This document shows, one piece after another, positions 26,233-40,400 of a stretch of DNA of 64,000 nt. The stretch is from contig NW_021638284.1 in the NCBI RefSeq assembly GCF_900090045.1, forward strand, positions 1-64,000, in the 5' to 3' direction. This DNA comes from Plasmodium malariae. Lineage: Eukaryota > Apicomplexa > Aconoidasida > Haemosporida > Plasmodiidae. The position numbers and the translations under genes were made by a program. The first letter of the stretch is position 1; each line of letters starts with the position of its first letter. The notes below the pieces were generated by a model, which saw only the letters and a program-made list of their open reading frames with translations, was not told the origin of the DNA and made no database searches.

Positions 26233-29200
26233 TTATGAAGGATGATAATATACATTTAAATGTCTTCTCTGTAAATTTAAATTTTTATGCATAAACCCAT
26301 ATTCCTCTAATTCATGTGTATCCTCACCATCCAAATTATTTCCAAGTAACGTTTTTCTTCGTAATTGAGTTCTTATACAAGATAATAGTGGAGTAAACTA
26401 TTATACAAATAATATATATATATATATATAATAAATATTCAATAATAAAGGTTTTTATTTTTTTTTTTATTGAAGAAAAATATATATTAAAATTATTATA
26501 ATATTTATAAATGTTATTAAAAATTACCTTATATATCATGAAGGAAATGAACAAAATTCCTACAACAGGAAAAAAAATCGACATGAAAATTTGAGATGAA
26601 TTGAAGGTAGAAGGATCATTCGTACTTCCTAATCCATCAGATGAACGATAATTAGATCCACCTGAATCTTCTAATTTTAAGGACACTTCTTTTAATTCAC
26701 AAGTTAAATCTTCTAATTTTTTAGAAAGGCAACCAGTAACATGTTTTCTAAGTTCAGCACAATATGATAGTGATCTATCTAATTCACATTCACTATAAAC
26801 ATTGTTATACGTACTAACAGCTTCTTGAAGGTATTCTTGAAATTCATTACTACAAACATTATTTTTAGCTCTAAGAGTTTGTTTAATCGTCTCATGATCT
26901 TCACAATAATCATGGACAATCTTCATTCTTTTAAAGTTCTCCTTATCAGTATCACTAAAAAAAATACAGTTGCATTTATTATTCGAAGAAGTATTTCTAA
27001 AGCCATCACTTAGTATTTTAATAACATTCAAAAATGAAATTTTGTTATTAAAAACACTTGAGAGTTTGTCTCCTATCCAATAGTACAAATTATAGCACTG
27101 TTCATTACATTTTTCACCTTTATCAGAAAAAATCACGAAACAAAAAGCCTTCAGAATTTTATCATAAACAGTTTTATTTTTATCATAGTCAATTAATTGA
27201 GGCTTTACATTTTTAGCTTTATCTTCTGAAAAACAATAATCAAGAGATAACGAATCGAATTTTCTATAATAACGTTGCGAAGGTAATACTTCCAAAAAAC
27301 TCCCCATAATATTAAAAAGAAAAATATAAAATTACAAATAATGAGCAAATTTTATTTCTCAATGTTATAGTACTAATGCACATTATAGAAAAAAGTGTAC
27401 TCTAAAGAATATATATAAATAAGAATTATAATAAGATATCAACCTCCGATATACAAAACATCCTTAAAGTTATTTTCACTGTTGGAATATTCCAATCAAA
27501 AGAGTAAAAAAATATTTTAAAAATATATTTATCTACATATTAAATCAAAAAATACGTAAAAAATATGTATTTTGCATATATTTTATTAAAGAACTTTAAA
27601 TATGGATAGTTATTATTTAATATTAAAAAATTTTAAATTTTACGTGGAGAATAAATTATAATAATATAATTATTTTATGTAAATGTAACATTTACAATTA
27701 TAACATAACAAGCACATACAGAAATATAATAAAATAAAAACAAGGACTAATATTATTTTAAATTTTTATCATTATATCTATATTATATATTTACAGATCA
27801 TCCATGTGCCATTACCCAACATATTAATGTATATATATTATTTTATATATATGTGCATATAATTATATCAATTATTATTTTAAAATATATATAAATAATG
27901 AAACTATTTATACTATATAATTATTACAGATGCTTCCTAAATATTCATCTATTTATATAAAAGTATATACTTATATCATCTAAATACATTCTCTGACTTT
28001 TTTAATTACTTATAGTATCAATGTAAATATTAAAAATATATAATAGATTATAACAATTTTTTATTATGTTCTTATGTAAAATCCATTATATTAAATATTA
28101 TTAAAACACGTAATAGTCTGATATGCAGATAATTACTTCAAAAGCATAATATTAGTATATCTTTTTTACAGTTATGTAAAAATTGTTATTTCTCTGATCT
28201 ATAGTACGTATTGTTAATATCTCCTTATTTTATATTATAGATATTATCTACGTTTATAATATGTAACGTTCAATTATTATTTTTCGTTTTTTAATTTTTA
28301 ATCAATTATTTTAATATTTAAGTGTTCATATTGTTACTTGTTTTAATACTTAAATATTAATTTTTTGATAAAAATAGAATAAAGCTTAGAAGTAATACAA
28401 TTGTAATAACTCTTATCATTTTCATGAAAATATTATGTGACTATATGTAATTTATTGTTTATATATGTATTTATTTGTATTAAAATATAATTTTTTCATT
28501 ATTATGTAATATTTGAAAAAATGAATATACATTATTTAACGTAAAATATGGATAAAATAAATTTTCTATAGTTCGTATTTTTCACAACAAATCATATAGT
28601 ATAACAAATTCCTTAAATATATTATTATTAAAAAATTATAATCCATTTATTGCTTCCTTTCATTAGGAAGAGTTCATATTAGTGTTTTTTGACATCATTA
28701 AATTTATAGAATTTTTAATATAGATTATTATATAGTTTTTTATATTCTTTATCATATTACGAAAAAAGGAATACTACACTAACTTTAACTATAACATGTA
28801 TTGAATTGAATATATTACTTTTTGAAAATATTAACATCACTTTATTTATTAGTTTTACATTTTATATTTATATTTTTTATATAAATATTACAATATGTAG
28901 ACAGTGCGTTCATATTTTATCATTAAAATCATTAGTTATCCCTAATTTTAATATTTTTAAATATATCATTACAAATCCATTTTATTATTGTGTACCCGTA
29001 TTATGCTTTATTTAGCACATATAATTATTTTTTATTCTTTTCATTAAACATTTCTACATATGTATACTTATTGAATACTCTCAGCTGTTATAATTTTACT
29101 TGTGCTTTTTATTATTTTTAATCTATAATTTTAAAAAAGCATAAATCATTGCTACATAAATTTAAGTATTCTTAAGAATGCTCATTTAGTAAAAACTTTA

Positions 29201-30500
29201 TTTTCTTTAAAAAAAATAATGATTATTAGCTAACAATATTACGGATTTAATTTCATATATAGAAATAAAAATAACCTAAATATTAATATCATTTCAGTAA
29301 AAAATTTCATTTATTAAACACTTATTTAACAGGAGCTTTATTTTATAAAATGCTTACATTTTTTTTTTTTTTATTTGTCTTAAGAGTCCCATACTCTTTG
29401 AGATATTTAACATTAATTACAGTCTTATAATTATATATAACTTTTTTCTTCCTATTTAATTCAATACATAATGTATGATATAATTTCTGAATTTATTGAA
29501 AATGTATGCAAATTTTCATATACATCTTAAAATTATTCTTAAAACTTTGTTATATTTATTACCTCTAAAAAACATATGGTTTATATAATAATATATGTAG
29601 CAAAACGTACAGTACATGAGTTTTTAATATTACAATTTTATACTGTTTTTTCTTATAAAATGTACAAAAAAAAAGTAAATAAATTTTATATTATCTTTAT
29701 TTAAAACAAATATTTGGTATTTTAACAATAATATAAAATTTTAATTATTACTTTCTTATAATAACATAGATATTACGTGATAAATACATTCTTTTTTAAT
29801 TTATAATTTATACATAATAGATAACTCATTTTAGTATACACATATATATATATATATATATATATTTTTAATCTTTTTATAAAATTTCATTCGTTAATGC
29901 TTTCAGAATAAGAGCAAATCGTTAAAAAATATGACACATATAAATGAACATTCACAATTTTCAGTGTATATTTTTATTTATAACATAGTCCAAATTACAT
30001 TTATATTATAACTTTTTTAATATTTTAAGAAATCACATAAAATCGAATATTAAATGTTTATTTAAATTCAATACATATTTTCGACAGAATATTTATTTAT
30101 AATTCTTTTAATAATTTTATATTTATTTAATTTTCTATAATAATTACGAATGCTACATAAAAATAAAACGGTTTCTTGTATTATTAATAGACTTAATATT
30201 TTAATAAAAGTTTGATTAGTATATTGCTATGAATTATTTTTAAATAAAAAAATTCACAGGAGATAATCTTTTTTATTGCATTATGCGTAAATAATAAAGT
30301 TAATAAAATTATTTTATAAAAATATTAATATTATACATATAATAAATTTTTAGATAAAAATCATTAAAAATAAAAAAAACAATATAAATATGTAGTAACA
30401 TTTAATTTATATTTATAAATTTAAAAAAAATGTATGCTAAAGTATATATAACGAAAAATAAAAAGCAATTTTTTTTAAATTTTTTAATAGCATTCATGAT
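25550..30500. repeat. PIR-containing segmental duplication, copy 1
   Basis: The 3' flank, PIR gene and at least 2.5 kb of 5' flank correspond in order to about 36750-41700 at a nearly constant offset of about 11.2 kb. Matching landmarks include TTACAAATCCATTTTATTAT near 28971 versus TTACAAATTCATTTTATTTT near 40169, and a TA run followed by TTCAGAAT near 29840-29910 versus 41045-41125. Ends are approximate. Confidence 0.6.
26233..27307 (-). CDS. pir: PIR protein 1, first intron apparently lost
   Basis: The PIR (vir-type) variant family consists of predicted exported or surface antigens of Plasmodium. The model has the main exon 26528-27307 (260 codons), a 130-bp intron with donor TATAAG/GTAATT and acceptor ATAATAG, and a last exon 26233-26397 (54 codons plus stop), giving 314 residues. 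It has many spaced cysteines, the conserved NLYYWIGDKL (about 73-82) and AELRKHVTGC motifs, one transmembrane segment at about 238-258, and a cytoplasmic tail starting FTPLLSCIRTQLRRK, close to the usual PIR 'FTPF/L' tail. The canonical tiny first exon is not intact: the ATG present in PIR gene 2 (38659) is TCG here, and the intron-1 acceptor TTAG is replaced by TTATG, which supplies an in-frame ATG at 27307. An upstream ATG (27461, MFCISE) reaches a donor but has no in-phase acceptor. I therefore start at 27307. Confidence 0.85.
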
Positions 30501-31079
30501 ATTGTTTATATATTACATATTCAATAAGACAATTATTTTACAGTAACCTTTAACATATAATAGTATGGTTGTTCTCTTTCAATATATTATTATTAAATTA
30601 ATGCTTAAGTTTTTTTTTACTTTTTTTAAGAACAGTTATAAACGAAATTCATAAGAAATAGATACATTGAATAAATATAATACTAAAAACTTAAAATAAA
30701 AACATTTGATGATATATTAAAAAAGAAATACATTAAATACATATTAATAATTTATTTTTAATTTTCTTTTATATATACATGTATGTGTCTTATTTTCATT
30801 TTATCGTAATAAATTCTTCTGTTATATTTATATGTATACTTGTTACTATTATACTAATACAACAACTGTGTATATAAATTTCACATTTATGTTTTGCAAT
30901 ATAAATAATTATCTTGTACTACTAATATATATATTGATTATATTTCAACATTCAAAATTAGTTTCTATATAATAAAATTGTTAAGAAGCACATTCTCCAT
31001 CATATAATTAAAGTAAAATTACAATTAAACATAAATTTAAGATAAATTTTATATTTCTGTATTAATGCTTACCTTTTTT
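27308..31079. other. 5' flank of PIR gene 1, no gene
   Basis: The relic of the lost first exon is at about 27444-27461. The rest, to about 30500, is duplicated upstream of PIR gene 2. There is a TA run near 29840-29866. The plus-strand 69-codon frame at 28806-29015 shows no family resemblance. No gene is supported. Confidence 0.55.
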
Positions 31080-31930
31080 ATTATAAGTGTTTACCATATT
31101 TTCTATATCTCACTGTGATCATAATTTTATTTTATATTTTGTAAATTTTATACTTGAATTCTTTTTCTAAAAAATGATTATAATATTTTCTTTTTATTCA
31201 AATGGTAATTAAAATTTATTCCTTTTTAAGAATGTGACATAAACACTCTAAATTTGTTCATATAATAATGTCTAATATACCTTGCCTTTCTGTTCTAAAT
31301 AAAATCCTATCACTTTTGTAGTTTCTTATCAAATTTCTAATTAATTGGCATATATTATTATTATTCATAAATTAAATTATTCTTATTTCAACTTGTTCTC
31401 AAAATTTCAGTGAAATGTTGTCAATTGCAGGGTATATATGTATTAATATTGTATATTTGTTAGTTTATTTTGTATTAAAATACTATTAAAAACATAGTTT
31501 TATTAGACTTATTTATATAATTAATTATATCCTATTTTACATATATAAATAAATTATTTATTATTTAGTTGATTCAATGTTTACTATATTAGAATCAAAT
31601 GAATATATAAATAGAGTTTTTTCAGTATTTTTTTCACATTTATATGTTGTTTATGTATATTTCATAAAACGTAATTCCACATGTGCTATCAGTTTCATGA
31701 GTTGTTTTATATCATGTTTCATATGTTCACTAGAGTAATCATTTTTTATCTAACTACTTATATTTTAATCAGTTATCTAAATACGTCTATTTTTTTGGTT
31801 TTATCATGATTCTGTATAAAAATTCCATTTTCAAAGTATTGTTCCTGTTTATTAGAGCATAGAATACTAATTTATTATATATTAAATACAACTAGTTGAA
31901 AAAAAATAAGTTTTTATTCTATATAACATC
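31080..31930 (-). pseudogene. unidentified decayed coding fragment (possibly STP1 N-terminal region)
   Basis: Minus-strand frames are protein-like but stop-ridden. From the 5' side: SNKQEQYFENGIFIQNHDKT near 31860-31800, then after a frame change NDYSSEHMKHDIKQLMKLIA near 31745-31690, then TLFIYSFDSNIVNIEST near 31600. From about 31440 to 31080 one frame runs through with about six stops: YPAIDNISLKF, NNNNICQLIRNLIRNYKSD, RILFRTERQGILDIII, CLCHILKKE, NHFLEKEFKYKIY, MITVRYRKYGKHL. A GTAAGC donor-like site follows at about 31073. The cysteine/charged style resembles Plasmodium subtelomeric antigens such as STP1, but I cannot identify it firmly. Confidence 0.4.
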
Positions 31931-34221
31931 CGAATTAGTAATTTTTCACTGAATCATATCTCATACAAATTTCAAATTTGACCCTAATTTATGTAATGAT
32001 TTATAGAATTATGAGATAATTCTTTCTTTTCTTTTTGTTGGTTTCACCAAACATTTATCACCCTTGCTATATTAAGGCGTTTTCATAATTTAAATAAACA
32101 ATATTATATAAATTTTTATTCGTTAAAAAATATATAAATTTTATAATGTAAATTATTTCTGAAAATTTATTACGTAAATTTTTGTAAAATAGTACATTAT
32201 GAAAAGTAATTTAAATTAATTTTACAAAAACTAATAAAAATGTTGTGAGTAATCAAGCTTATGTAATAAGAGGGTAATTATTTTATTTAGGGGATGGTAA
32301 TTTTTTTATTAATTCCCATCTGCCTTTATATTTCATACTATTATAATAGGGTAGTTCAATATTTCTTAATTTAATACAAATATATTTTGTACACAGCGAG
32401 TAACAATTGTTTATATGACTTTCATATTATGCAACATATTTTCTGTCGAAATAGCAATTTTTACCATTAAATTTTTCTTTATCATACCTGAAATTATTAA
32501 AATATTCATACAAATTACATACCCTTTTGATTTTTTAAAAAAATTTCATTTATGTTATAAATATTTCAATAACATATATGGAGAATAAACGAAAGTTCTT
32601 TATATATATATATTAATACATTTTAAAACTATGGAATTTTATCACTATAAGAATAAAAATATGTATATTTGTATAAAATCCAGTGAATGAAGTAATTCCA
32701 ATATTTAGATATATCATATTCATAATCGTTGCTCTTTCTATAATTTAAAAGTTGAGAAGAGGATTAACAAATTTTAAAAATATTTCAATAATCAAAAAAT
32801 AATAAGCTATTTGCAAAAAGATAGGATTTCATATATAGTAAAATAGTTATTATAAAGTTTACTAAATTTAATAAATTTATCGTTATATTAAGGAGAATAA
32901 TTCACATATTTACAATAAAATTAAAAGGAAAATTATAATATGTTAATACATAAAATAATATTTTTAAGAAAAAGAAGTTAATATTCTATTTCATTAACAA
33001 TGGTATTCTCAAATCAAATTTTATAAAAAAAAAGATATAATTGTAAATTAAAGATTATAAATTCTTCTTCTATTTCCATTGTCATACTTTAAAATTTGAC
33101 TAATCATTGATAATAATTAAATACTATTTAGCATATATATACATTTATAAAAAATATATTAATATATTTTCTTATCTTATTAATATTAAATTTTATGAAA
33201 ATTTTTATTACAAATATCCTTCTGATCATATAACATAAAACAATAATAGTAGTATTAAATTGGCATAACAAAATTCTTTAGATTTGAAAATATTTGTATG
33301 CGGAATGGTCTTTGATACTGAAATTAAATAATTTTCCTTTTTTTATTTAAATATGATTTTGTAATATTATTATTTAAGTAAAATTAAATAATACTATTGT
33401 TAATTACACTAAAAAAAACCATTTATTTTTATATACATAGGTATAAAATGAAAATTACAGTGAAATATATGTTTGCAGATTTTATTAATACCTTCAAATT
33501 ATTAAATACAAATAAATATCCGTAATTTTAAAGATAACGAAATGCTTACATTCTCTAATAATTTTTTTGTTTCAGCATTTTAAATGCCTTATTTTATTTT
33601 TACCATAAGGCATAAAAATACATTGACTCTTTAACTTTCCTATATTAACACATGCTAAAATATTGCAATTTGAATAAATGAAAACAAAAATTATTAAATT
33701 ATGAATATAATAATTAAAAGTTAATTATATTATATTTTTCTCTAATAAGTGCTCCATAGCAATTATAACAAAACTATAATTAATCATAAAAATCGTGAAT
33801 TAGGAATTTAAAAATGATTTTCTGTATTTTGTATATTTTAGTCAATAAGTAAATTATAGATAATATTTCACTACGTACTGGAAAAGATATTATGTAATAA
33901 ATTTGTTCATTGCATTTTCAATAAAATTAAATATATAAATGTATTAAAATATATATACACTATTAATCATCTTATATAAGATTATTTAAAAAAAACAAAA
34001 AAAAATTTTTTTTATAATTAATTATCTTTAAATATCCCAAAAATTAGAGGTTATGGAGATATTTTTATAATTTAATATAATAAAAATATGGTTCTTATTT
34101 TATATTTTTGTATACTAAATACTAACAATAATTTTATCATTCTTAGAATTAATCATTTATTTACTCATTTATTTTTACGTACTCTATTATTAGAAAACAG
34201 TTTTAAATGAATTGACTTCAT
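31931..34221. other. A/T-rich intergenic
   Basis: No open frame or family resemblance in about 2.3 kb. Confidence 0.5.
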
Positions 34222-35460
34222 ATGCAATATACAATAGATTTAATTGTAATTAATAAAATGAGCTGTAATTTTGTTAAATATTGTGACTGTATAGATCGTT
34301 TTAAAGGAAAAGATATTGATATTAGTAATATTAGTTCTAATATTCTGTACTGCTTAGAAAATTTAATTAATACTCTTATATATATACATGACAGAAACAG
34401 TTTACATATTGACCTACTGGTCACATGATATGCTAAAAAGTAAATATAACTGTACATTCTTAAATGATGTAATTTACAAAAATATTTGCATTTTTCTTGA
34501 ATATATATTAATTAAAATAAGTACATAAAAATAAATTAATGAAAAATATTTTTGTCCTTTTTCCAAAACGTTATCTACATGGAAATAATGAAAATATTTG
34601 CATGATTATTTAAAAATTTATTACGAATTAAAAGTTAATAAACTTCGTGGTAATACTAAAAGTAAAAATTACTATTAATATATTAATATTATTAATGCAA
34701 TATATGAATAACATAGATAAAATTTCTTCATACTTAGGGAGCATGATAATTATTTTAATTATAAAGAAGGGTATTCCCCAAATATAACGTTATCAAAATT
34801 AAAAAATGATTCTCAGGAATTCAGAAGAGGTAAACCAAAGGAAAATTAGATTCAGGTAAATATTACCTAATTAGGCTCTGATAAAAGAACTTCAGAACTT
34901 CATATAACATCTAATGTTATTAAATTCTTTTAAAATTGTGGGTTCAAAAAAGAGGGTAATGAACTAACTCAATGTTATGAAATTCGGGGGTATCATAAGA
35001 AAAAATAACCCTTAATTTCGAAAATTGTTAGATAGAATGGTACAATCAATAGAAATTTCAATTTTACTCAAACAAACGAAGGAAAAAAAAATATGAAAGA
35101 TAGAAGTAAAATATAAACATGAAGGAAATACACAAAGTTATACATTATTTTGGAGTTTATTATCAAAATATTAAGGAAAAATAATTTGTGCAATATCCAA
35201 ATCACAAATAGATACTTCAGAATAATGAACAGATACTAATGTTCGCAATACGGAAAATACTGTATTACATTTGGATTATTTCATATTATAACTTAAATTC
35301 ATATAATTATGGGAACAAATCTTCACACTTTTAGTTCTTCTGTAATTTCACATAATAGTTATAATCTGTTATTCTGTTTCCTGATGGAATATCCATTTTC
35401 ATTGTAATTGTAATTATTTTAATATATTTTCATTATTATAAAGAACGTTCATATTCTATA
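34222..35460 (+). pseudogene. STP1-like pseudogene (extracellular low-complexity part)
   Basis: A 68-codon frame at 34222-34428 (SCNFVKYCDCIDRFKGKDID, then ISNISSNILYCLENLINTLI) is cysteine-bearing and protein-like. From 34710 a second frame, broken by several stops, reads HDNYFNYKEGYSPNITLSKL, SQEFRRGKPKEN, GSDKRTSELHITSNVIKFF, GNELTQCYEIRGYHKKK and NGTINRNFNFTQTNEGKK. Later, in other frames, come TDTNVRNTENTV, VISHNSYNL and a hydrophobic stretch near 35380-35440 that could be a transmembrane remnant. This order, a polar repeat-poor ectodomain leading to a transmembrane segment, resembles Plasmodium STP1. It is the plus-strand counterpart of the tail fragment at 11.7-12.8 kb, but they cover different parts of the protein. 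Whether the 34222 frame belongs to the same gene is uncertain. Confidence 0.5.
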
Positions 35461-37458
35461 CAAAAATATAAATATATTATATTAAAATACATGATTAATT
35501 TTTTATAACGATATACTATTAATAAATAAAAATATATAAAATATACTTTAAAATATTCATTTGTAAATTATTACAATAAATTTGAAATATTCGTTCATAA
35601 AATAGTACTAAAAAAAACATTTTAGAATAATTTAAACAGTATAGTTACGCAAAGATTATCAGCAAGTACATCATATTCATTGAATAGAAGTCCTCAAAAT
35701 AGGGTGTTACATTCTATTTACCTCCTTATATCATAATTAAACAACTAATTTAATTTTAAATAAAAACAATATTAAAAAGAAATAAAGTTTATTTTTTGTA
35801 TTAACACTAAATAAGTATATAACAAGGAAAATAAAATTATAGGGTTAAAATATAATATATTTTTATGTTATTTTACTGTTTTTCTCATTTATTTTTTTCT
35901 TTCTTTCTTTTTTTTTAGAACTAATTTTTAGTATTTTTACTGCAGACATATGCTAGTATATTTTATTTGTAAATATCCATATAATTCAATTTTTGTTTAA
36001 AATATTATTCTCCATATACTTCTCACATTTTTAAATTTATATAAATTACTATTAACCATATGTTATATTTTACATTTTTTATAGTTTATGTATTTTTAAC
36101 ATAATTAATATTGTATTATACCGTAATATAATTATAATATTGTTACGTTTTAGCCATGCTTATACGAAGTGATGTTACGCTGTTTCATATATGTAATTCT
36201 GTTATTGCATATAAAATAAAGTATATACTAATTTTTAATATTTTATTATTTCTCTTTTAATATTACATAATTAAATATAATAATGCAATCTTTATATACA
36301 ACACATTCATGTTATTAATCTATATTTATATTTTTACCATTATTTTATATATTTGTAAAAAATTATATATATATATATATAACATAATGTTACAGAAATG
36401 TTAAATTTTATTCTTATGTATTTATTATTATATACCTTGTTTTTGACAAAATTTTCCTTTCATTTATAGTAATAAAATCTCTAATATACTGTAGATAATT
36501 ATTTGCATTTCTTTTTTATTTTAAATATTATTTAGGATATATTTTTTTATCATTAAAAATTTTCCAAAAAACAATTTTTTCCTAACGTGACTTGCAAAAA
36601 CGTGTAAATGTACAATATTCCTTTTATATTTACATAATAATTTTGTTTAATATATATATTTAAAGAATACATTGTATATAGATAAATTATTTAGAAAATT
36701 ATTAATAATAAAGTTACTTAAATTATGAATAGTATTATTTTTAACATTTTCTTATGTTTTTAATAGAGATTGAAGCATAATCCGAAAGTATATAATATAT
36801 ATTTTCTATTATTCCAAAGTATATGTCTGAATTACATTTAAAAGTAATTTTAAATTTATAAATTACAAAATTTATAATATTTAGTTTTACTTATATTGCA
36901 GTTTATTATTCATTCTTCTATTAGTACATAATATATTATCTTTTAATTACAACGCTTTTTTTTCTTGCTATAATAATATTTATTTACATTATTTTCTACC
37001 GTAGTGTCCTTTGTTTAGAACACGTATTTTGCTTCTTTATATTATGATTTCCTCTGTACTATTATGTATAAAAAAATATATAATTCGGAAAAACTCAATA
37101 AATGGAAATATTTTATTACTTCCTAAATTTTATGCTGGGTTATATTCAAATTAAAAGGAGAATTGTTAAATTTCTAATTTAGCATTTTCCACTTTTTTAT
37201 TAAATACTTTTCTTTATATGTTTTAAATAATAATCTTATCAATAGAGAAAATATATTATATAGATATATTTGTTTCTATTATATCACAATATTGTATTCT
37301 ATATTATTTTCACCAATTTTATTTAGTTGTTCTAATTCTTGTATATATTTTTTTTCCTTTTTACTTTTTACTTTTTAACTATAAACATATACTTAAAAAA
37401 AAAATTGTTAAATAAAATAACAGTACTATCATTAACTAAATTTATACCCTCATCAACT
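35461..37458. other. 3' flank of PIR gene 2, no gene
   Basis: No supported gene. From about 36750 it aligns with 25550-26232 next to PIR gene 1. Confidence 0.55.
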
Positions 37459-40400
37459 TTAGTAAAGGGAGTTTCTTGCAGGATGATAAACCACATTTAG
37501 TTGTTTACTTTCTAAATTTGATTTCCCTTTTTCATACATGTATTATCTTATATCCTGTATATTTATATCATCCGAATTGCGCCTAATTGATTTTTTCCTT
37601 AGTAAGTGCATCTTTATCCAGGGGACCAATGGAGTAAACTATTGTAAAAAAAAATAGATATAATTTGTTTATATAATTTTTATTCAATAATTATTTTGTT
37701 CTATATTGAACTAAAATTAATGTTAAAAAATTAAAATATTTACGTTTTTAATTTCTGTTTATAATTACCTTATATAGGAAGAAGCAAATGAATACAACTC
37801 CTACCAGTGGAATAGTAACTGACATTAAAATGTGAGAAAAGTTAAAGGTAGACAGATTATTAGTAGTTCTCCGTTCTACAATCAAATCAGAATTAAGTCT
37901 ATATAACCCTTTTTGTTCTGACGTATCGCCTATATCACACTTTAAATTAGATAATTTAGATTTAAAACAATCAGGTACATGTTTTCTAAGTTCACTACAA
38001 TAATGTTCAGGCTTACCCGAATTACAATTATCGTACACGCTTTCATACGTACTAACAGCTTCTTCAAGGTATGCTTTAAATTCACTATCACATAAATTAT
38101 TATTTAAACTAAGAGTTTGTTGAAATATTTCGTGGTCTAAACAATAATCATGCACAATCTTCATTTTTTTAAAGTTTTCTTTATTACCTTTAAAAAATTC
38201 ACATTTACATTTATTAAAACCAGAAATATGTTTTAAACCATTATTAAGTATTTCAATAAGATTCGAAAATGAATTTTCTTCCTTTAACATTTTTAATAAT
38301 ATACTGCCTATCCAGTAGTACATATAATGGCATTTTACTTTGCAATCTTCACTGTCTTCATTAGTAAAAGATATAAAACATAAAGCCTTAAGAAGATTAT
38401 CAACATTATCTTTATCATAATTATTTAATTGAGATTGTGTTTCCGTAATTTTTTCCTCATGTAAGCAGTAATCATTTGATGGATTAAAACTTTTTTTATA
38501 ATAATTCTTTGAAGGTAATACAGAACTACCCTAAGCATTAATGAAAATATATATAATGAGAAGAACTTATTTCTAAGAATTATTTTATTAATCAATAAGA
38601 AAAATTAAACGCCAAAAAATATGTATAAGAGTAAATTTGAAAAAGATATGAACCTGCATTGTAAATGACACTTTTAACTATAATTTCGATATTGAAAAAA
38701 TAGTATAAAAAATATTTTATAAATATTTTTACATATATATTAAATATAAAAATATGTAAAATATCGGTATTTTTTATATATTTTATGGTAAATTTATAAA
38801 AGGAAATATATATTATTTAATAATATTTATTTCTTAATCTTTTCTTAGGAGTGAGTTAAAATAATTAAAATATGTTCACGTATGAGTAACATTTACACCT
38901 ACCACATAACGATAAAAATGAATAATGTAATGAAAATATTTTAAAATATGTGTCACATATATCATGATGAATACTAAAAAAATATATCATTAATGTAATT
39001 TTTCTTTTAATATTAATTTATATTCACTTTTTTATGTATAATTGCGCAAAATTTTAAATATTTATATTATTAATAATTTACTATTGATAAGGATGATATT
39101 TTTATTATAATAGTAGGTAGTTTTCATTTGAAATATATAAATATATACATATATATACGAATATAACTACATAAGGTAAATAATTTATTCTTTCTATTTA
39201 ATTACTTATGATATGACTGTGAATATATAAAATAAATTATTTATCATACAAAAATTCATTACGTATCTCACTTAAATATATTTATCAATATTTTATTATA
39301 GTACTCAATAGAAAAACTTGTAGTTACTAGAATAGACTAATATAAAAATATTTTTTCTATGATTTACTAAAAAAAAATAACTTATTTCCCTAATATGTAG
39401 TATAAATCTTGTGCATCACTCTATATTATATTATTGGGAGATTTACCTTTTATAATTAATATTACTCAATTATCAAATATAATTTTAAGTATTTTTTATA
39501 AAAAATATTAATATATATATTATCATATTGTTAAATTTAAAAATTTTTGATTGTTTTAATGTTGATAAATATAAAATTATTCCTAGAAATAATAAATTTA
39601 TAAAATACTTAATAAACGTCTTTAAAATATTAACCAGTTAAATGTAATTTATTTTAGTTATTATTTAAATATATATTTGTTGATACTACAGTAAACTATT
39701 CATTATCATATAACATTTCCAATAATAAGTGCAAAGTTATATGATATAAAATGGGATAAAAAGAGAACTTACTAATTGATATTTTTTAAAATAAAATGTA
39801 TAAGAAAAAATATTCTACAAATGAATCACAATTAAAAGAATACTATTAATTCAATATTTTCTTTTACCTTATATAGTTTACTATTTATTGACCATCTTTA
39901 ATTTACGAAAATTTTAATATACATTATTAAAAGGATATTTATTTTTCACTGTGTTCTCATGGAAAAAAAGAACTCATTATTAACTTCAATCACAAAACGA
40001 ATTTAATGGAATATATCACTATTTATTTATATGAATAGGCTCTTTTTAATAAGTTTATGTTTATATTTTAATCTTTAGAAAATTTTTACAAATAATAAAA
40101 AATATTTTCATATATAATCATTAATAACCTAGATTATTCTAAATATTAAACATTTTAATATATTTTATTACAAATTCATTTTATTTTTATGTATATATAT
40201 GAGATCTATTATAATATATATAAATATATTTTATTTATGTATTTGTAACAATCTCTGTATGTTCACTAATTACTGTAAATAATTATAATTTCACTTATGG
40301 TTTTTATCATTTATAATCCATAATTATACAGAACGATATATTTTTATATAGATTTGGTTTAATATTCTTATTAATTTTCACTTGCTATAAATATTTTATT

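Noticed and set aside
26825..27013. Plus-strand 62-codon frame
   Set aside because: Lies inside the PIR gene 1 main exon on the opposite strand.
34218..34457. Minus-strand 79-codon frame
   Set aside because: It mirrors the plus-strand cysteine-bearing frame at 34222-34428, which has the more protein-like composition.
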